A stretch of DNA of 64,000 bases from Providencia zhijiangensis (GTDB taxonomy: Bacteria; Pseudomonadota; Gammaproteobacteria; Enterobacterales; Enterobacteriaceae), in the NCBI RefSeq assembly GCF_030315915.2, contig NZ_CP135990.1:2790001-2854000 (forward strand), read 5' to 3'. Of the stretch, positions 1-9,015 are shown in pieces. Position 1 is the stretch's first letter. Each line of letters starts with the position of its first letter. Both the position numbers and the translations under genes were made by a program. The notes beneath the pieces were generated by a model. That model was not told the origin of the DNA, did not search any database, and was given only the letters and a program-made list of their open reading frames with translations.

Positions 1-1198
1 ACGTAGTTTGTAAGAATGTCGGTTTTTCCTGATTGCCGCTTCCCGAACGGTAATCCCCTACAGTGACGGCATATTGAGTATGCCCTTCACGTTGGAGCAA
101 CGGAACGGATGAATATGGCACGGTAAAGCTCTGTACGGATCCATCCGCTTCCGTGATCGTCACATGCAAATCACCACTATTCCCCGCAGAATAGAGATCG
201 TTAATAACAAACGGTCCCGGTGGGAATGTGTTGCGATAGATCTCATAGCCATTTTGCTTAACAGAGACATCCGCTGTGCCGCGAGCGATCCCTCGGATCA
301 CGGGTGCAAATCCTTTTTGGCTTTCAGGCAGCATATTGTCGTCCGAAGCTAATTGGATGCCTCGGAAGTTAACGCTGTCGAAAATTTCGCCCGGTGTGTA
401 GCTATCACCCAGCGTTAAACGAGAGCGGATCACATTGATGCCGCGCTCTAAATAGGTATTGATATGTTCCCAGCGAGTTTCACTATTTGCTGTGCCTGTG
501 CTGTGGCTCCATGTGGAGTTATCTCGTAAGCGCCACGCGCCAAAGTTTAAACCACTTTGTAAATTCAAATAGTTATAGCTACTGTGCTTTCCGTCTTGGT
601 TACGCGCACTGCTTCCCGTCAGGCTATAGTTTAAAATACCTGCAGTGATCCCTGAATCCCAAAGCTCCGGAGGAATAAAACCTCGTGCTTTGTCTTTCAT
701 AAACAGCTGTGGAACGGTGATATATAACCGTTGCAAACCCACATCAAATCTCGCCGTTGAATCCTTCACGGTGGATGATAATGGTTCACAGGTATCTTTG
801 GGTTTCGTCTGTAATTCTGGCAGCGCTAATGTATTGATCCCCATCTTGGCCAATTCATTAGGCGTTAAACAAGGGGATAGCTGTTTATCATTTTTATCCA
901 GAACAAAGTTCACATCCCGGGTAAGTAAATAACCATCATTAAGATAGACATCAACACGATAAGTCCCTTCAGGAACTTCTTGCCCTTGTTCAAACGCAGA
1001 TAAATCTGCGACTGCTGAAGGATCATCCGCTAAGAAACGGGGGTTAAAATATAACTCTGCCGTCGCCCATGTTGGATAAAGGCATGCGCTTATCAAGAAT
1101 GCCAGCGGAACCAAAGGAAAATGGCGTTCGAATCTGCATCCCAAAAATGATCCTTTTTTTGAAATTAATAGCCCTTTTTCAGATGTCAGATGTGACAT
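1..1198 (-). CDS. Fimbrial outer-membrane usher (FimD/PapC family), 5' part only
   Basis: Reading the minus strand from ATG at 1198 gives an open frame of 399 codons that leaves the window at position 1. A strong GGAGGG ribosome site lies just upstream. The product starts with a long signal region of about 47 residues ending ...PTWATA, then ELYFNPRFLADDP, the usual usher N-terminus. Usher landmarks follow: DVYLNDGYLL, LTLGDSYTPGEIFDSVNFRG and the plug/barrel region GYEIYRNTFPPGPFVINDL. Ushers form the outer-membrane pore that receives chaperone-subunit complexes and assembles the pilus. The gene lies 85 nt after the chaperone gene on the same strand. The C-terminal half, and any tip-adhesin gene, are outside the window. 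Confidence 0.93.
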   Translation of the reverse strand, partial: MSHLTSEKGLLISKKGSFLGCRFERHFPLVPLAFLISACLYPTWATAELYFNPRFLADDPSAVADLSAFEQGQEVPEGTYRVDVYLNDGYLLTRDVNFVLDKNDKQLSPCLTPNELAKMGINTLALPELQTKPKDTCEPLSSTVKDSTARFDVGLQRLYITVPQLFMKDKARGFIPPELWDSGITAGILNYSLTGSSARNQDGKHSSYNYLNLQSGLNFGAWRLRDNSTWSHSTGTANSETRWEHINTYLERGINVIRSRLTLGDSYTPGEIFDSVNFRGIQLASDDNMLPESQKGFAPVIRGIARGTADVSVKQNGYEIYRNTFPPGPFVINDLYSAGNSGDLHVTITEADGSVQSFTVPYSSVPLLQREGHTQYAVTVGDYRSGSGNQEKPTFLQTT

Positions 1199-1283
1199 GC
1201 TCCCTCCGCTCAACAATGTTGCTCAGCAAATTTCCAATTTGGAATGATGTTTAATTATTTTCGAGAAATAAAAACGTATGTTT

Positions 1284-1982
1284 TTACTGCATTTTTCCTG
1301 TCATTTTCGGCGTTAGTGCGCCGTAATCATTAATGGTTTGGTAGCTAATAGCACCATTTCCATTGGAAGGAACATTCACTGACGCATCACCAAATGGAGG
1401 AACAAGCACATTATCCAATTTTGCTGCACCGATTTTTAAATCTGTGACAGTGGCAAAATAAGGCGTTGGGTTAACCACAATCAGTGAGCTGCCTTGGCGC
1501 TTAAAGCGTAATTCTTCAGCCACTTTATCCGGTGCAATAGAGAGACCTGTAGGACGGTAATACAATTTAATGCGGCTAATAATCGCTAACTGCAACGTAT
1601 TCTCGCTCATGTTCGCTTTGTCCATTGCTGGAATCGCTTTCACATTCAGCCAAAACAGCGTTTCTCTGTCTTTCGGCAATTGGTTATTGGTCGCATCAAT
1701 AATGCGCAGTGTATTTTCTTTAACGCCTTTCATCGTGAAAAGAGGTGGTGTAATCGCAAATTGGCTATCTTTTTGGCCATTGGCATTTTCAACCCACGAT
1801 TGGATCAGAAAAACGCCCTTTTCATCATTATTGGTCACGGCAAGTTGAACCTGCTTTTGATCCGCAGGATAAATCACTCGCGTTGCACCTAATGCAACAC
1901 CTGCATAAACCTGAGTGGACACGGTTGAACAGAGTAAAAGTAATAAGGCGGTAATGAACTTATATGTTTTTCTGGTTTTCAT
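1284..1982 (-). CDS. Periplasmic fimbrial chaperone (PapD/FimC family)
   Basis: The product has a signal peptide (MKTRKTYKFITALLLLLCST...VYA) and a mature start GVALGATRVIYPADQKQVQL, typical of PapD-like chaperones. It keeps NNDEKGVFLIQSWVE in domain 1, ETLFWLNVKAIP in the F-G region and YQTINDYGALTP near the C-terminus. It should cap pilin subunits by donor-strand complementation and deliver them to the usher. I chose the start at 1982 because AGGA lies about 10 nt upstream and the signal peptide begins there. An in-frame ATG at 2054, overlapping the stop of the upstream pilin gene, would add 24 residues before the signal peptide and is less likely. Confidence 0.93.
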   Translation of the reverse strand: MKTRKTYKFITALLLLLCSTVSTQVYAGVALGATRVIYPADQKQVQLAVTNNDEKGVFLIQSWVENANGQKDSQFAITPPLFTMKGVKENTLRIIDATNNQLPKDRETLFWLNVKAIPAMDKANMSENTLQLAIISRIKLYYRPTGLSIAPDKVAEELRFKRQGSSLIVVNPTPYFATVTDLKIGAAKLDNVLVPPFGDASVNVPSNGNGAISYQTINDYGALTPKMTGKMQ

Positions 1983-2046
1983 GTTTACATCTGTCCTTTT
2001 TTTACTAAAAAATGAAATCAATATGTCACTGTCTTTTTCGGTATTT

Positions 2047-2583
2047 TTATTCATAAGTCAGTGAGAATAGTGCTTGAGCATTCGCTTTTCCGCCCATGAT
2101 GTTCTCGCTTGTCGAGCGATACTTAGCAACAAAATGCAACGTCATATCCCCATCACGCAGATTAGCTATTTTACGTGGAGCACTATTCACCGGAATTAAG
2201 GTATTTTTTGAATCAAAAATGGCTACTCCTACACCTTTCGCGGTGCTAGGCCCATCGCCGATGGAAAAAATATCTGGGTTCCTTTCATTAGCCACACCGT
2301 TGAAGGTTATGGATATATACTCACTGACCGCATCGCTACACTCTCGTAGGTGAAGATCAAACGCAGTCGGTGCTGAATCTTGGCCTGGAGCCTTGAATGC
2401 ATTAGTGCGCACTTGCCCCATATTCACTACCAAATTACGATCTGAAGTTTCAACAGTGCAGCCTTCTGCAATTAACTCCCCTTGAAAGCGCATCCCGCCA
2501 CCAGGAAGTTGAACTTTCCATTTATTCCCAGCTTGCAAAAATGGAGAAAACAGAAGGAGTGAAACTGCCAGCAGCTCTCTCAT
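2047..2583 (-). CDS. Minor fimbrial subunit (FimA/FimI-type pilin)
   Basis: This 178-residue protein has a short signal peptide (MRELLAVSLLLFSPFLQAG) and a pilin fold signature: GGGMRFQGELIAEGCTVET near the N-terminus, a second cysteine in HLRECSD, and an alternating hydrophobic C-terminus ending ALFSLTYE, the penultimate-tyrosine motif recognised by chaperones. It lies between the major pilin and the chaperone, the position of fimI in type 1 operons. It is more divergent than the upstream pilin and probably acts as an anchor, terminator or minor shaft subunit. The exact role cannot be read from sequence. Confidence 0.85.
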   Translation of the reverse strand: MRELLAVSLLLFSPFLQAGNKWKVQLPGGGMRFQGELIAEGCTVETSDRNLVVNMGQVRTNAFKAPGQDSAPTAFDLHLRECSDAVSEYISITFNGVANERNPDIFSIGDGPSTAKGVGVAIFDSKNTLIPVNSAPRKIANLRDGDMTLHFVAKYRSTSENIMGGKANAQALFSLTYE

Positions 2584-2660
2584 AAACTTCCACCTTTTGG
2601 TTCGTGAATAAAAGCCATCCTTGGCTTATCAAATGGGATATCCCTAATCCTTTTTAATGA

Positions 2661-3209
2661 TTACTCGTATTGAACTGCGAAGGTTGCATCTGCGTTAGCA
2701 ACACCAGCAGTTGTTGCACCCAGTGCGAAGTAACGAGCTTGGAATGGCAGAACGTTTGCACCGTCATTCAGAGTGATAGGGTTACTGAATGTTGCACCAT
2801 CCAGACCCAGAGGCGCGCTCTTACCATCTAAAATTTGGATACCAACGTTAGTCGCTGCACCTGAAGCTGAAGAAGCAACAGATAATACTGTTGGGTTAGT
2901 TGCATCTGCAGCAACACCGGTAAAGGCAACTTTTGCAGAAGTAGCAACTGTTGTATCACAGTCGTTTAATTGGATATTGAAACCAACAGAACCACTGGTA
3001 TCGCCCAATTTAGCTAATTTAGCTGTACGAACTTGACCTAAACGAACAGTTTGCTCTACAGAACCAGCATCAACAGCACACGCTGCATTCACTAGCTCAC
3101 CTTTAAAGTGTACTTGACCGCCGTTTACGGTTGTTGTTGCAGCCATTGCAGCGACTGAACCTAAAGATAAAGCTGAAATAACAACAAGTGCTAGTGATTT
3201 AACTTTCAT
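2661..3209 (-). CDS. Major fimbrial subunit (FimA-like pilin)
   Basis: This 182-residue type-1-like pilin has a signal peptide ending AAMA. The mature protein has [15 protein letters not shown] (Cys44) paired with Cys84 in QLNDCDTT, the pilin disulfide. The C-terminus [10 protein letters not shown] has the donor-strand/penultimate-Tyr motif. The Ala/Thr/Val-rich composition is typical of shaft subunits. Start ATG 3209 is preceded by AAGGAA. It is the first structural gene of the operon, after the regulator and an inverted repeat (3295-3331), and is followed by minor pilin, chaperone and usher. This is fimA-fimI-fimC-fimD order. Confidence 0.92.
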   Translation of the reverse strand: MKVKSLALVVISALSLGSVAAMAATTTVNGGQVHFKGELVNAACAVDAGSVEQTVRLGQVRTAKLAKLGDTSGSVGFNIQLNDCDTTVATSAKVAFTGVAADATNPTVLSVASSASGAATNVGIQILDGKSAPLGLDGATFSNPITLNDGANVLPFQARYFALGATTAGVANADATFAVQYE

Positions 3210-3294
3210 AATATTTCCTTATGTATATTTATTAAGTACATCTTGATAGAAAAAAACAAATACAGACTTCATGACACCATAATTAAAACGACCG

Positions 3295-3331
3295 AATTTA
3301 ATTAAATTGCCTAAAACAATTTAATTAAATT
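3295..3331. repeat. 15-bp perfect inverted repeat between fimbrial regulator and pilin gene
   Basis: AATTTAATTAAATTG (3295-3309) is followed after 7 nt by its exact reverse complement (3317-3331). It lies 3' of the regulator gene and 5' of the pilin gene, both read on the minus strand. No T-run follows it on the minus strand, so it is a poor intrinsic terminator. It could be an operator for the regulator or an mRNA stem that lowers read-through or stabilises the pilin message. The arms are pure A/T except for one base, so the functional claim is weak. Confidence 0.55.
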
Positions 3332-3358
3332 TGAATGATTTTAAAAAATAAGGGTCTA

Positions 3359-3634
3359 TCACTCTATTTTCGAGTGTTTGTATACACTAGAATCAAACAG
3401 ATACTTCATTTTTTCGAAGAAAACATCAATATCCCTGCTACTCATCTCAAGTGCATTAAATAGTATGATAAGTTTGTCGAATGATATATTATTCACGCCG
3501 TTTTCATACCGAGATATTTGCTGCTGGCTTACATTAATACGCTTCGCCAATTCACTTCCTGTTAATCCTGTGCGCCTACGGTAGTCTTTTAACATCCTGC
3601 CAATATTATTTGATAATGGTTCATAATCTCGCAT
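3359..3634 (-). CDS. MrpJ-like XRE-family fimbrial regulator
   Basis: This 91-residue single-domain helix-turn-helix protein has its HTH at about residues 10-65: IGRMLKDYRRRTGLTGSELA, then KRINVSQQQISRYENG, then NISFDKLIILFNAL. The S-QQQ-SRYE core is characteristic of the MrpJ family of Proteus/Providencia, which represses flagellar motility when fimbriae are expressed. It is read in the same direction as the pilin operon, 149 bp upstream of the major pilin. MrpJ genes more often sit at the operon's 3' end. Family assignment is by motif. Its targets are inferred. Confidence 0.82.
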   Translation of the reverse strand: MRDYEPLSNNIGRMLKDYRRRTGLTGSELAKRINVSQQQISRYENGVNNISFDKLIILFNALEMSSRDIDVFFEKMKYLFDSSVYKHSKIE

Positions 3635-4685
3635 TTCAAACCTCTCAGATCATATTTCGCTGATTATTTTTTTATATTATCGATATAGGAAAATACTCTT
3701 CAGCTGTTATTAAGTTATAGAATTAAAACTGTAGTTAAAAATTGTTTTTTTCGATCGAAAAAGAGCTATTTGATATACGCAGGCTATCAATCATAAATAT
3801 TAATTCATTTAAATCAATAAATAATCAAATATGAGTAAAAAATTAAAATATAAAAATCAATGCCTTATAAATATCTTGAAATACCAAAATAAATAATTGA
3901 AGATATTTCTTTAAATGAAATAAGACACGTATAACACGATATACATGTGAAATAGACACAATAATTTACAATAAGGAGCAATATATAAAAACAAAACCGT
4001 TAATTAATGGAAAACAATAACCAGCACATTAAAATTAATTCGCAAAGATAAAGATAAAAACAAATCGAAAAAAAGATAATCGATATTGGAATACCCTTAG
4101 ATTTATAAAAAAATAATAAAACAGCACAAAATCGTAATACCCACAAAAAACCCCAATTAAGAGTTGAAAATAATTTTCAAGAAAAACAAAAAACTGAATT
4201 CATTATAGCTGCATATAAGAATAATCCTAGTAAGAGTTAAATAAATATGTAAGTAATTATTACACCCACTATTTAACCTTTATTTCGTGTTTTTAATTAC
4301 ATTATTTAAATTAAATTTAATAATTTTATAACTTTGTAGATTAAATAATCATGTATGTTTGAAAAATATCAATAAAACCTATTCATTAACTATCAATTAT
4401 TTATTTGATGATTTATTCAACTCGAATCACTGAACTAAAAGCTCAATATATACATTAAAGATAGTTTAGAAATAATAATGCAATTGATCAGTATAAATAC
4501 TAAGTAACATTGTATAGGTTTTTTATAGAGCTCCTAGGAAAGCTAGCTCGCCTATGTTGTGAGAGTTGAGTCGATAGCATTAGAGAACGATTGGATAAGG
4601 AAAGCAGTAAAGATACTCGGAATAACAGAAGGGAAATCGGTATTATTTAGACAACGTCGTTGATATGCCTTTAGAGGGTCAAATA
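3635..4685. other. AT-rich non-coding region upstream of the fimbrial operon
   Basis: About 1 kb of strongly A/T-dominated DNA with long runs of A and T, frequent stops in all frames and no convincing coding frame apart from the short candidate at 4559-4663. It probably holds the promoter(s) of the regulator/pilin operon and is the sort of DNA bound by H-NS. I saw no recombinase gene and no clear pair of inverted repeats that would mark a phase-variable switch. Confidence 0.6.
4559..4663 (+). pseudogene. Possible gene remnant: 34-codon open frame in an island of higher GC
   Basis: From GTG at 4559 the plus strand reads VRVESIALENDWIRKAVKIL and continues for 14 more codons to TGA at 4661. An in-frame TAG lies upstream at 4544. 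Base composition from about 4530 to 4670 is clearly richer in G/C than the DNA to the left, and the frame is protein-like (charged/aliphatic, ending RQRR). No good ribosome site is visible. It may be the 3' end of a decayed mobile or phage gene. I do not recognise the family, and chance is possible at this length. Confidence 0.25.
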
Positions 4686-4708
4686 AACCACCCACTATAG
4701 GGGTGGTT
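4686..4708 (-). terminator. Intrinsic terminator of the ydeP-like gene
   Basis: Inverted repeat AACCACCC (4686-4693) / GGGTGGTT (4701-4708) with a 7-nt loop. On the minus strand it is followed by TATTTGA, a weak U-rich tract. It lies 15 nt past the stop of the oxidoreductase gene. Confidence 0.65.
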
Positions 4709-4722
4709 AGAATTTAAAACAA

Positions 4723-7017
4723 TTAGGATACGGCACTTGCCTTCTCTAAAATTACTGGAATATTTTTATACGCAGGAATACCACATTGAGGGTCAAAGTT
4801 ATCAAGTGCTATCAAATTATTTGCTTCAGGAAAATAAGTGGCAACACAGCGATCAGCCATATCATAGATAACCACTTTTAGATTATCTAAACGACGTTTA
4901 GTCCTATTTTGTCGATTATCCAAGGCAATAACATTGACTCTATCACCCGCAGATAATTTTTGTTTTTTTGCCTGAGCTTCACTGATAAAGATGACGTCTC
5001 TCTGTCCAAAAACACCACGATAGCGGTCATTCATTCCATAAATAGTTGTATTGTACTGGTCATGACTACGTATAGTTGCCAAAACTAATTCGCTATGTGT
5101 CGCAGACTCTGGATCTTCAATGACACCTTCAGTTGTTATAAAGTTTGCTTTACCTGATTGAGTTAACCACTTACGCTGAGCCGCTGCATTTGTTAAATGA
5201 AAACCGCCAGGAATTCGGATTCTTTTGTTGTAATCTTCAAAACCTGGTAATACAGCTTCCATTGCATCACGAATTTTATCGTAATCATCAATGAAATCAT
5301 CCCATTCAACTTTTGAGTTAGGAATCGTCGCTTTGGCGAGACCAGCAACAATGGCACATTCAGATTTTAAATATGGGCTAGCAGGTTTTAGCTTGCCATG
5401 TGAAGCATGTACCATTGACATAGAATCCTCAACAGTAATGCTTTGCGGACCTGATTTTTGAATATCTACTTCTGTACGACCTAATACAGGAAATAAAAAT
5501 GTATTCTTTGCCGTCAACAAATGTGACCGATTAAGTTTGGTCCCAATATGAACAGCCATATCAAGTTTTTTCATTCCACTGTAGCACGCATCTTTATCCG
5601 GCATTGCAACAGCAAGATTCCCACCCATACAAATCAATGCGTTGACTTTCCCTTCAGAGATTGCTTGCATGCTAGCCACGGCCGCATGACCAAAAGCGAC
5701 AGGAGGCTTAAAACCAAAGCGTTGCTCAATTTTGTCTAGAAAAGATTGGCTTGGCTTTTCGGTTATTCCAACGGTACGATCGCCTTGCACATTAGAATGC
5801 CCTCTCAATGGACAAATTCCCGCACCATCCCGACCAATATTACCTTTCAATAATAAAAGATTGATCAGTTGCTGAATATTTTGAGTGCCATGCTGATGCT
5901 GCGTAATTCCCATTCCATAACAGATAATAGTGCTTTTTGCTTCAATATAAAGTTGAGCAATTTGTTCCATTTCATCGCGAGTCATGCCACTCACAGATAA
6001 AATATCATCCCAAGAAGTAGACAATACATCGTGCTTAAGCTCCTCGAAACCAACGGTATGAGTACTTATAAATTCATTATCTAATATAGACGCTTGACCT
6101 TTTGCTACCGCCGCATCGTGATGCTCAATAATGATGCGAATAACACCCTTAATTAATGCAGTATCTCCACCAATTCTAACTTTATAGTAATATCCTGCGA
6201 GGGGCGTGGACTCTAGCGCCAACATCTCAATTGGATCTTGCGGGTAAGTGAATCGTTCTAACCCTCTTTCTTTTAAAGGGTTAATTGCGATAATTTTGGC
6301 ACCTCGTTTTGATACTTCACGAAGTGAACTGAGCATTCGAGGATGATTCGTTCCTGGATTATGTCCAATACAAATCACTAAATCAGCCTTGTCAAAATCG
6401 TCAAGTAATACCGTACCTTTACCCACACCTATTGAGGCGGCAAGCCCGACACTTGTCGGCTCATGGCACATATTTGAACAATCTGGAAAATTGTTGGTTC
6501 CATACTCTCTGGCAAAAAGCTGATATAAAAACGCAGCTTCATTTGAAGTTCGACCTGAAGTATAAAATTCAACAGAATTAGGATCTGAGTAATTTGATAA
6601 CCGTTGACCTATTTGAGCAAACGCATCGTTCCATTCAATTTTTTCATAGCAATCTGTTTGCTCATTATATTTCATTGGGTGAGTTAGACGACCTTCATTT
6701 TCCAAGTCACAATCATTCCACGTTAACAATTCACTAACGGTATGTTTCGCAAAAAACTCAAGTGTTGCTCTCTTTGCCGTGGCTTCCCATGCCATCGCTT
6801 TTGCACCATTTTCACAGACATCAAACGATGCACTATGTTTAGGGTCGGGCCATGCGCAACCTGGACAGTCAAAACCTTGGGGCTTATTCATTTCAAACAT
6901 AGTAATAATATCGGGTACAATATCCATCTGCTCGCGTATAGCTTCAGCGACAGCTTTAACTGCCCCCCAACCCGCAGCAGGTCCAGTGTAATTTTCGATT
7001 TTTTCTTTCATTTTCAT
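4723..7017 (-). CDS. ydeP: YdeP-type molybdopterin oxidoreductase (FdhF-like)
   Basis: This 764-residue cytoplasmic protein matches the YdeP subfamily (TIGR01701-like) of bis-MGD oxidoreductases along its length. Examples are [90 protein letters not shown] and [20 protein letters not shown]. The C-terminal molybdopterin dinucleotide-binding domain includes [20 protein letters not shown]. In E. coli ydeP supports acid resistance and is under EvgA control, but its substrate is unknown. No partner subunit lies next to it, and it appears monocistronic with its own terminator. In this position between a fimbrial operon and argU it looks like accessory cargo. Confidence 0.9.
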   Translation of the reverse strand: MKMKEKIENYTGPAAGWGAVKAVAEAIREQMDIVPDIITMFEMNKPQGFDCPGCAWPDPKHSASFDVCENGAKAMAWEATAKRATLEFFAKHTVSELLTWNDCDLENEGRLTHPMKYNEQTDCYEKIEWNDAFAQIGQRLSNYSDPNSVEFYTSGRTSNEAAFLYQLFAREYGTNNFPDCSNMCHEPTSVGLAASIGVGKGTVLLDDFDKADLVICIGHNPGTNHPRMLSSLREVSKRGAKIIAINPLKERGLERFTYPQDPIEMLALESTPLAGYYYKVRIGGDTALIKGVIRIIIEHHDAAVAKGQASILDNEFISTHTVGFEELKHDVLSTSWDDILSVSGMTRDEMEQIAQLYIEAKSTIICYGMGITQHQHGTQNIQQLINLLLLKGNIGRDGAGICPLRGHSNVQGDRTVGITEKPSQSFLDKIEQRFGFKPPVAFGHAAVASMQAISEGKVNALICMGGNLAVAMPDKDACYSGMKKLDMAVHIGTKLNRSHLLTAKNTFLFPVLGRTEVDIQKSGPQSITVEDSMSMVHASHGKLKPASPYLKSECAIVAGLAKATIPNSKVEWDDFIDDYDKIRDAMEAVLPGFEDYNKRIRIPGGFHLTNAAAQRKWLTQSGKANFITTEGVIEDPESATHSELVLATIRSHDQYNTTIYGMNDRYRGVFGQRDVIFISEAQAKKQKLSAGDRVNVIALDNRQNRTKRRLDNLKVVIYDMADRCVATYFPEANNLIALDNFDPQCGIPAYKNIPVILEKASAVS

Positions 7018-7552
7018 TACTCTTTTAAATTTAAATGTAACAAGAAATAAACGTTATTTTATTACAGTGTAATTATGATTAATGTGGAGTGACGAATACC
7101 GACTTATCTTTTTTTGAATATAATTCAAAAAAAGAAATATTATTTCATGGATAACATATCAAATAGAATTAATAATAATAAGGAATTATCTTCCATTAAT
7201 AACTTTTAATGTATCGGCTATAGATTAAAACTCTAGTGGATTTAAAAAATATAAAATTATCAAATAAATATATAAATCCACATACATGTTCTTGCTCTGT
7301 TTTAAACAAATAGGACATTTTGCAATATAATATAATTCAATTAATGAAGTGTTAAATAACAAAATCAACAGTTAAATATTATATGGCTTAGTTTGAGCAG
7401 AAAGCACCATATTCATCACCTAACAAGGATATCAACATCCAAAATCTACAACTATTTTAGGTATTAATGATGAATTACCTTATAGTTAAATAGGTAGACG
7501 TTAATTGAACGAAGATAGGCTAAGATCAGCTGATTCCCTGAATTTTAGGCAT
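7018..7552. other. AT-rich intergenic region upstream of the ydeP-like gene
   Basis: No coding frame is convincing here. The region holds the presumed ydeP promoter, a 12-bp palindrome at 7108-7134, and further A/T-rich DNA up to the argU terminator. Confidence 0.5.
7108..7134. promoter_or_regulatory. 12-bp perfect palindrome upstream of ydeP-like gene
   Basis: CTTTTTTTGAAT (7108-7119) and ATTCAAAAAAAG (7123-7134) are exact reverse complements separated by 3 nt, about 90 bp upstream of the oxidoreductase start. It could be a regulator-binding site, or a bidirectional hairpin with T-runs on either strand. The A/T runs make chance more likely than for a mixed sequence. Confidence 0.35.
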
Positions 7553-7576
7553 AAAAAAAGACATCCTTTGATGTCT
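7553..7576 (-). terminator. Intrinsic terminator of tRNA-Arg
   Basis: Stem AGACATC/GATGTCT (7559-7565 / 7570-7576) with a 4-nt loop, followed on the minus strand by a T-run (A-run 7553-7559 on plus). It lies 24 nt past the tRNA 3' end. Confidence 0.85.
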
Positions 7577-7599
7577 ATTGAGATGCGCTTGCTTGAGAA

Positions 7600-7676
7600 T
7601 GGTACGCCCTACAGGATTCGAACCTGTGACCTACGGCTTAGAAGGCCGTTGCTCTATCCAACTGAGCTAAGGGCGC
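7600..7676 (-). tRNA. argU: tRNA-Arg (anticodon UCU)
   Basis: The 77-nt minus-strand sequence folds as a cloverleaf: acceptor GCGCCCT paired with AGGGCGT, D-arm AGCTCAGTTGGATAGAGC, anticodon loop CTTCTAA with anticodon TCT, T-arm with GGTTCGAATCC, and encoded CCA at 7602-7600. The sequence closely follows E. coli argU, which decodes AGA. The first acceptor pair is G1-U72 and the discriminator is A73, whereas as I recall E. coli argU has G-C and G73. argU next to folD is a known integration site in E. coli, but no integrase gene is seen here. Confidence 0.95.
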
Positions 7677-7715
7677 ATTGTATGCGCAGACAGCCTATCT
7701 GGCTGATGGCGTTGA

Positions 7716-7743
7716 ATTATACGGTTGCTGAGCGCCGAGTCAA
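7716..7743 (-). promoter_or_regulatory. Sigma-70 promoter of argU
   Basis: On the minus strand, TTGACT (7743-7738), a 16-bp spacer and a consensus TATAAT (7721-7716) lie 39 nt upstream of the tRNA 5' end. Confidence 0.8.
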
Positions 7744-7864
7744 TGGCTTTTCACTACTTAAATAACGATATGGTTACTTTATCTATCAGATAGACCTGAC
7801 ATTGCTAGCAAGTTCTGACAAAATAGAGGCATCCCCCGTGTCTCATATATGGATTAAGTTACAG

Positions 7865-8722
7865 ATGTTAGCAAAAATTATTGATGGGAAAACGATTGCG
7901 CAAGCAATTAGACAGGAAGTTGCTCAAAAAGTACAAACTCGTATTGCCAATGGTAAACGAGCTCCAGGGCTTGCCGTTATTCTCGTAGGCGCTAACCCCG
8001 CTTCTCAAATTTATGTTGGCAGTAAGCGACGTGCTTGCGAAGAAGTTGGCTTTATTTCTCGCTCCTATGATTTACCAGACACGACCACTGAAGCTGAACT
8101 GCTCAAGCTGATTGATGACCTTAACCAAGATAATGAAATTGATGGCATCTTAGTTCAATTACCATTACCTGCTGGCATTGATAACGTCAAAGTGATTGAA
8201 CGCATTCATCCCGATAAAGACGTCGATGGTTTCCACCCTTATAACGTCGGTCGCTTATGTCAACGTGCCCCTCGCCTGCGTCCTTGTACGCCAAGAGGGA
8301 TTGTTACCTTACTTGAGCGTTATGACATTAATACCTACGGTTTAAATGCCGTTATCATTGGCGCATCAAATATTGTTGGTCGTCCGATGAGCCTTGAATT
8401 ATTATTAGCGGGCTGCACCACCACCGTCACCCATCGCTTTACCAAAGATCTCGAACAGCATGTCCGTAATGCGGATCTACTGGTCGTGGCTGTGGGTAAA
8501 CCTAACTTTATTCCAGGCGAATGGATCAAACCGGGCGCTATCGTTATCGATGTGGGTATTAACCGCTTAGAAAATGGCAAAGTGACTGGAGATGTTGATT
8601 TCGATGAAGCGTCAAAACGCGCTGCATGGATCACGCCAGTACCGGGCGGTGTTGGGCCAATGACCGTGGCTACACTGATTCAAAACACGCTACAGGCGTG
8701 CGAAGAGTACCACGATATTTAA
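7865..8722 (+). CDS. folD: Bifunctional methylenetetrahydrofolate dehydrogenase/cyclohydrolase
   Basis: FolD interconverts 5,10-methylene-THF and 10-formyl-THF (NADP-dependent dehydrogenase plus cyclohydrolase) in the cytosol. The 285-residue product matches E. coli FolD nearly end to end: [10 protein letters not shown], the catalytic [13 protein letters not shown] (Tyr/Lys), [44 protein letters not shown] and [17 protein letters not shown] took ATG 7865 ([10 protein letters not shown]) because it fits the family N-terminus. An upstream TTG frame from 7802 would add 21 unrelated residues. ybcJ follows after 17 nt, so the two are probably cotranscribed. Confidence 0.97.
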   Translation: MLAKIIDGKTIAQAIRQEVAQKVQTRIANGKRAPGLAVILVGANPASQIYVGSKRRACEEVGFISRSYDLPDTTTEAELLKLIDDLNQDNEIDGILVQLPLPAGIDNVKVIERIHPDKDVDGFHPYNVGRLCQRAPRLRPCTPRGIVTLLERYDINTYGLNAVIIGASNIVGRPMSLELLLAGCTTTVTHRFTKDLEQHVRNADLLVVAVGKPNFIPGEWIKPGAIVIDVGINRLENGKVTGDVDFDEASKRAAWITPVPGGVGPMTVATLIQNTLQACEEYHDI

Positions 8723-8739
8723 TGTAATTTGGAGTCACA

Positions 8740-8952
8740 ATGGATATTTTTCATCTTGATGGTCATCCCCATATCGAGCTATGCGACCTGCTAAAAATTG
8801 AAGGTTGGGCAGAAAGTGGTGCGATGGCAAAATCAATGATTGCTGATGGCTTAGTGCAAGTTGATGGCGTTGTTGAAACACGTAAACGCTGCAAAATTGT
8901 CGCAGGCAAAGTCGTTTCTATGGGAAGCGAGCAAATCAAGGTACAAGAGTAG
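8740..8952 (+). CDS. ybcJ: YbcJ, small S4-like RNA-binding protein
   Basis: This 70-residue protein is an S4-type RNA-binding domain: IELCDLLKIEGWAESGAMAK, MIADGLVQVDGVVETRKRCK, IVAGKVVSMG. A GGAG ribosome site lies just upstream of ATG 8740. It follows folD as in E. coli and ends before a strong terminator. The fold suggests RNA or ribosome binding. The cellular role is not established. Confidence 0.92.
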   Translation: MDIFHLDGHPHIELCDLLKIEGWAESGAMAKSMIADGLVQVDGVVETRKRCKIVAGKVVSMGSEQIKVQE

Positions 8953-8973
8953 TTCTAACCACATCCTTGATGG

Positions 8974-9006
8974 AGGTAAGCTGAGACCCAATTCAGCTTA
9001 CCTTTT
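8974..9006 (+). terminator. Terminator of folD-ybcJ
   Basis: An 11-bp perfect stem AGGTAAGCTGA / TCAGCTTACCT (8974-8984 / 8993-9003) is followed by TTTTGTT. It also separates the operon from the convergent phosphatase gene. Confidence 0.85.
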
Positions 9007-9015
9007 GTTACCCAA

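Noticed and set aside
3210-4722. Invertible fim-type phase switch
   Set aside because: No site-specific recombinase gene and no clear matched pair of inverted repeats flanking a promoter segment; only local hairpins were found.
7018-7700. Prophage or integrative element at argU
   Set aside because: No integrase, no repeated copy of the argU 3' end and no phage genes in the window; only a possible old gene scrap at 4559-4663.
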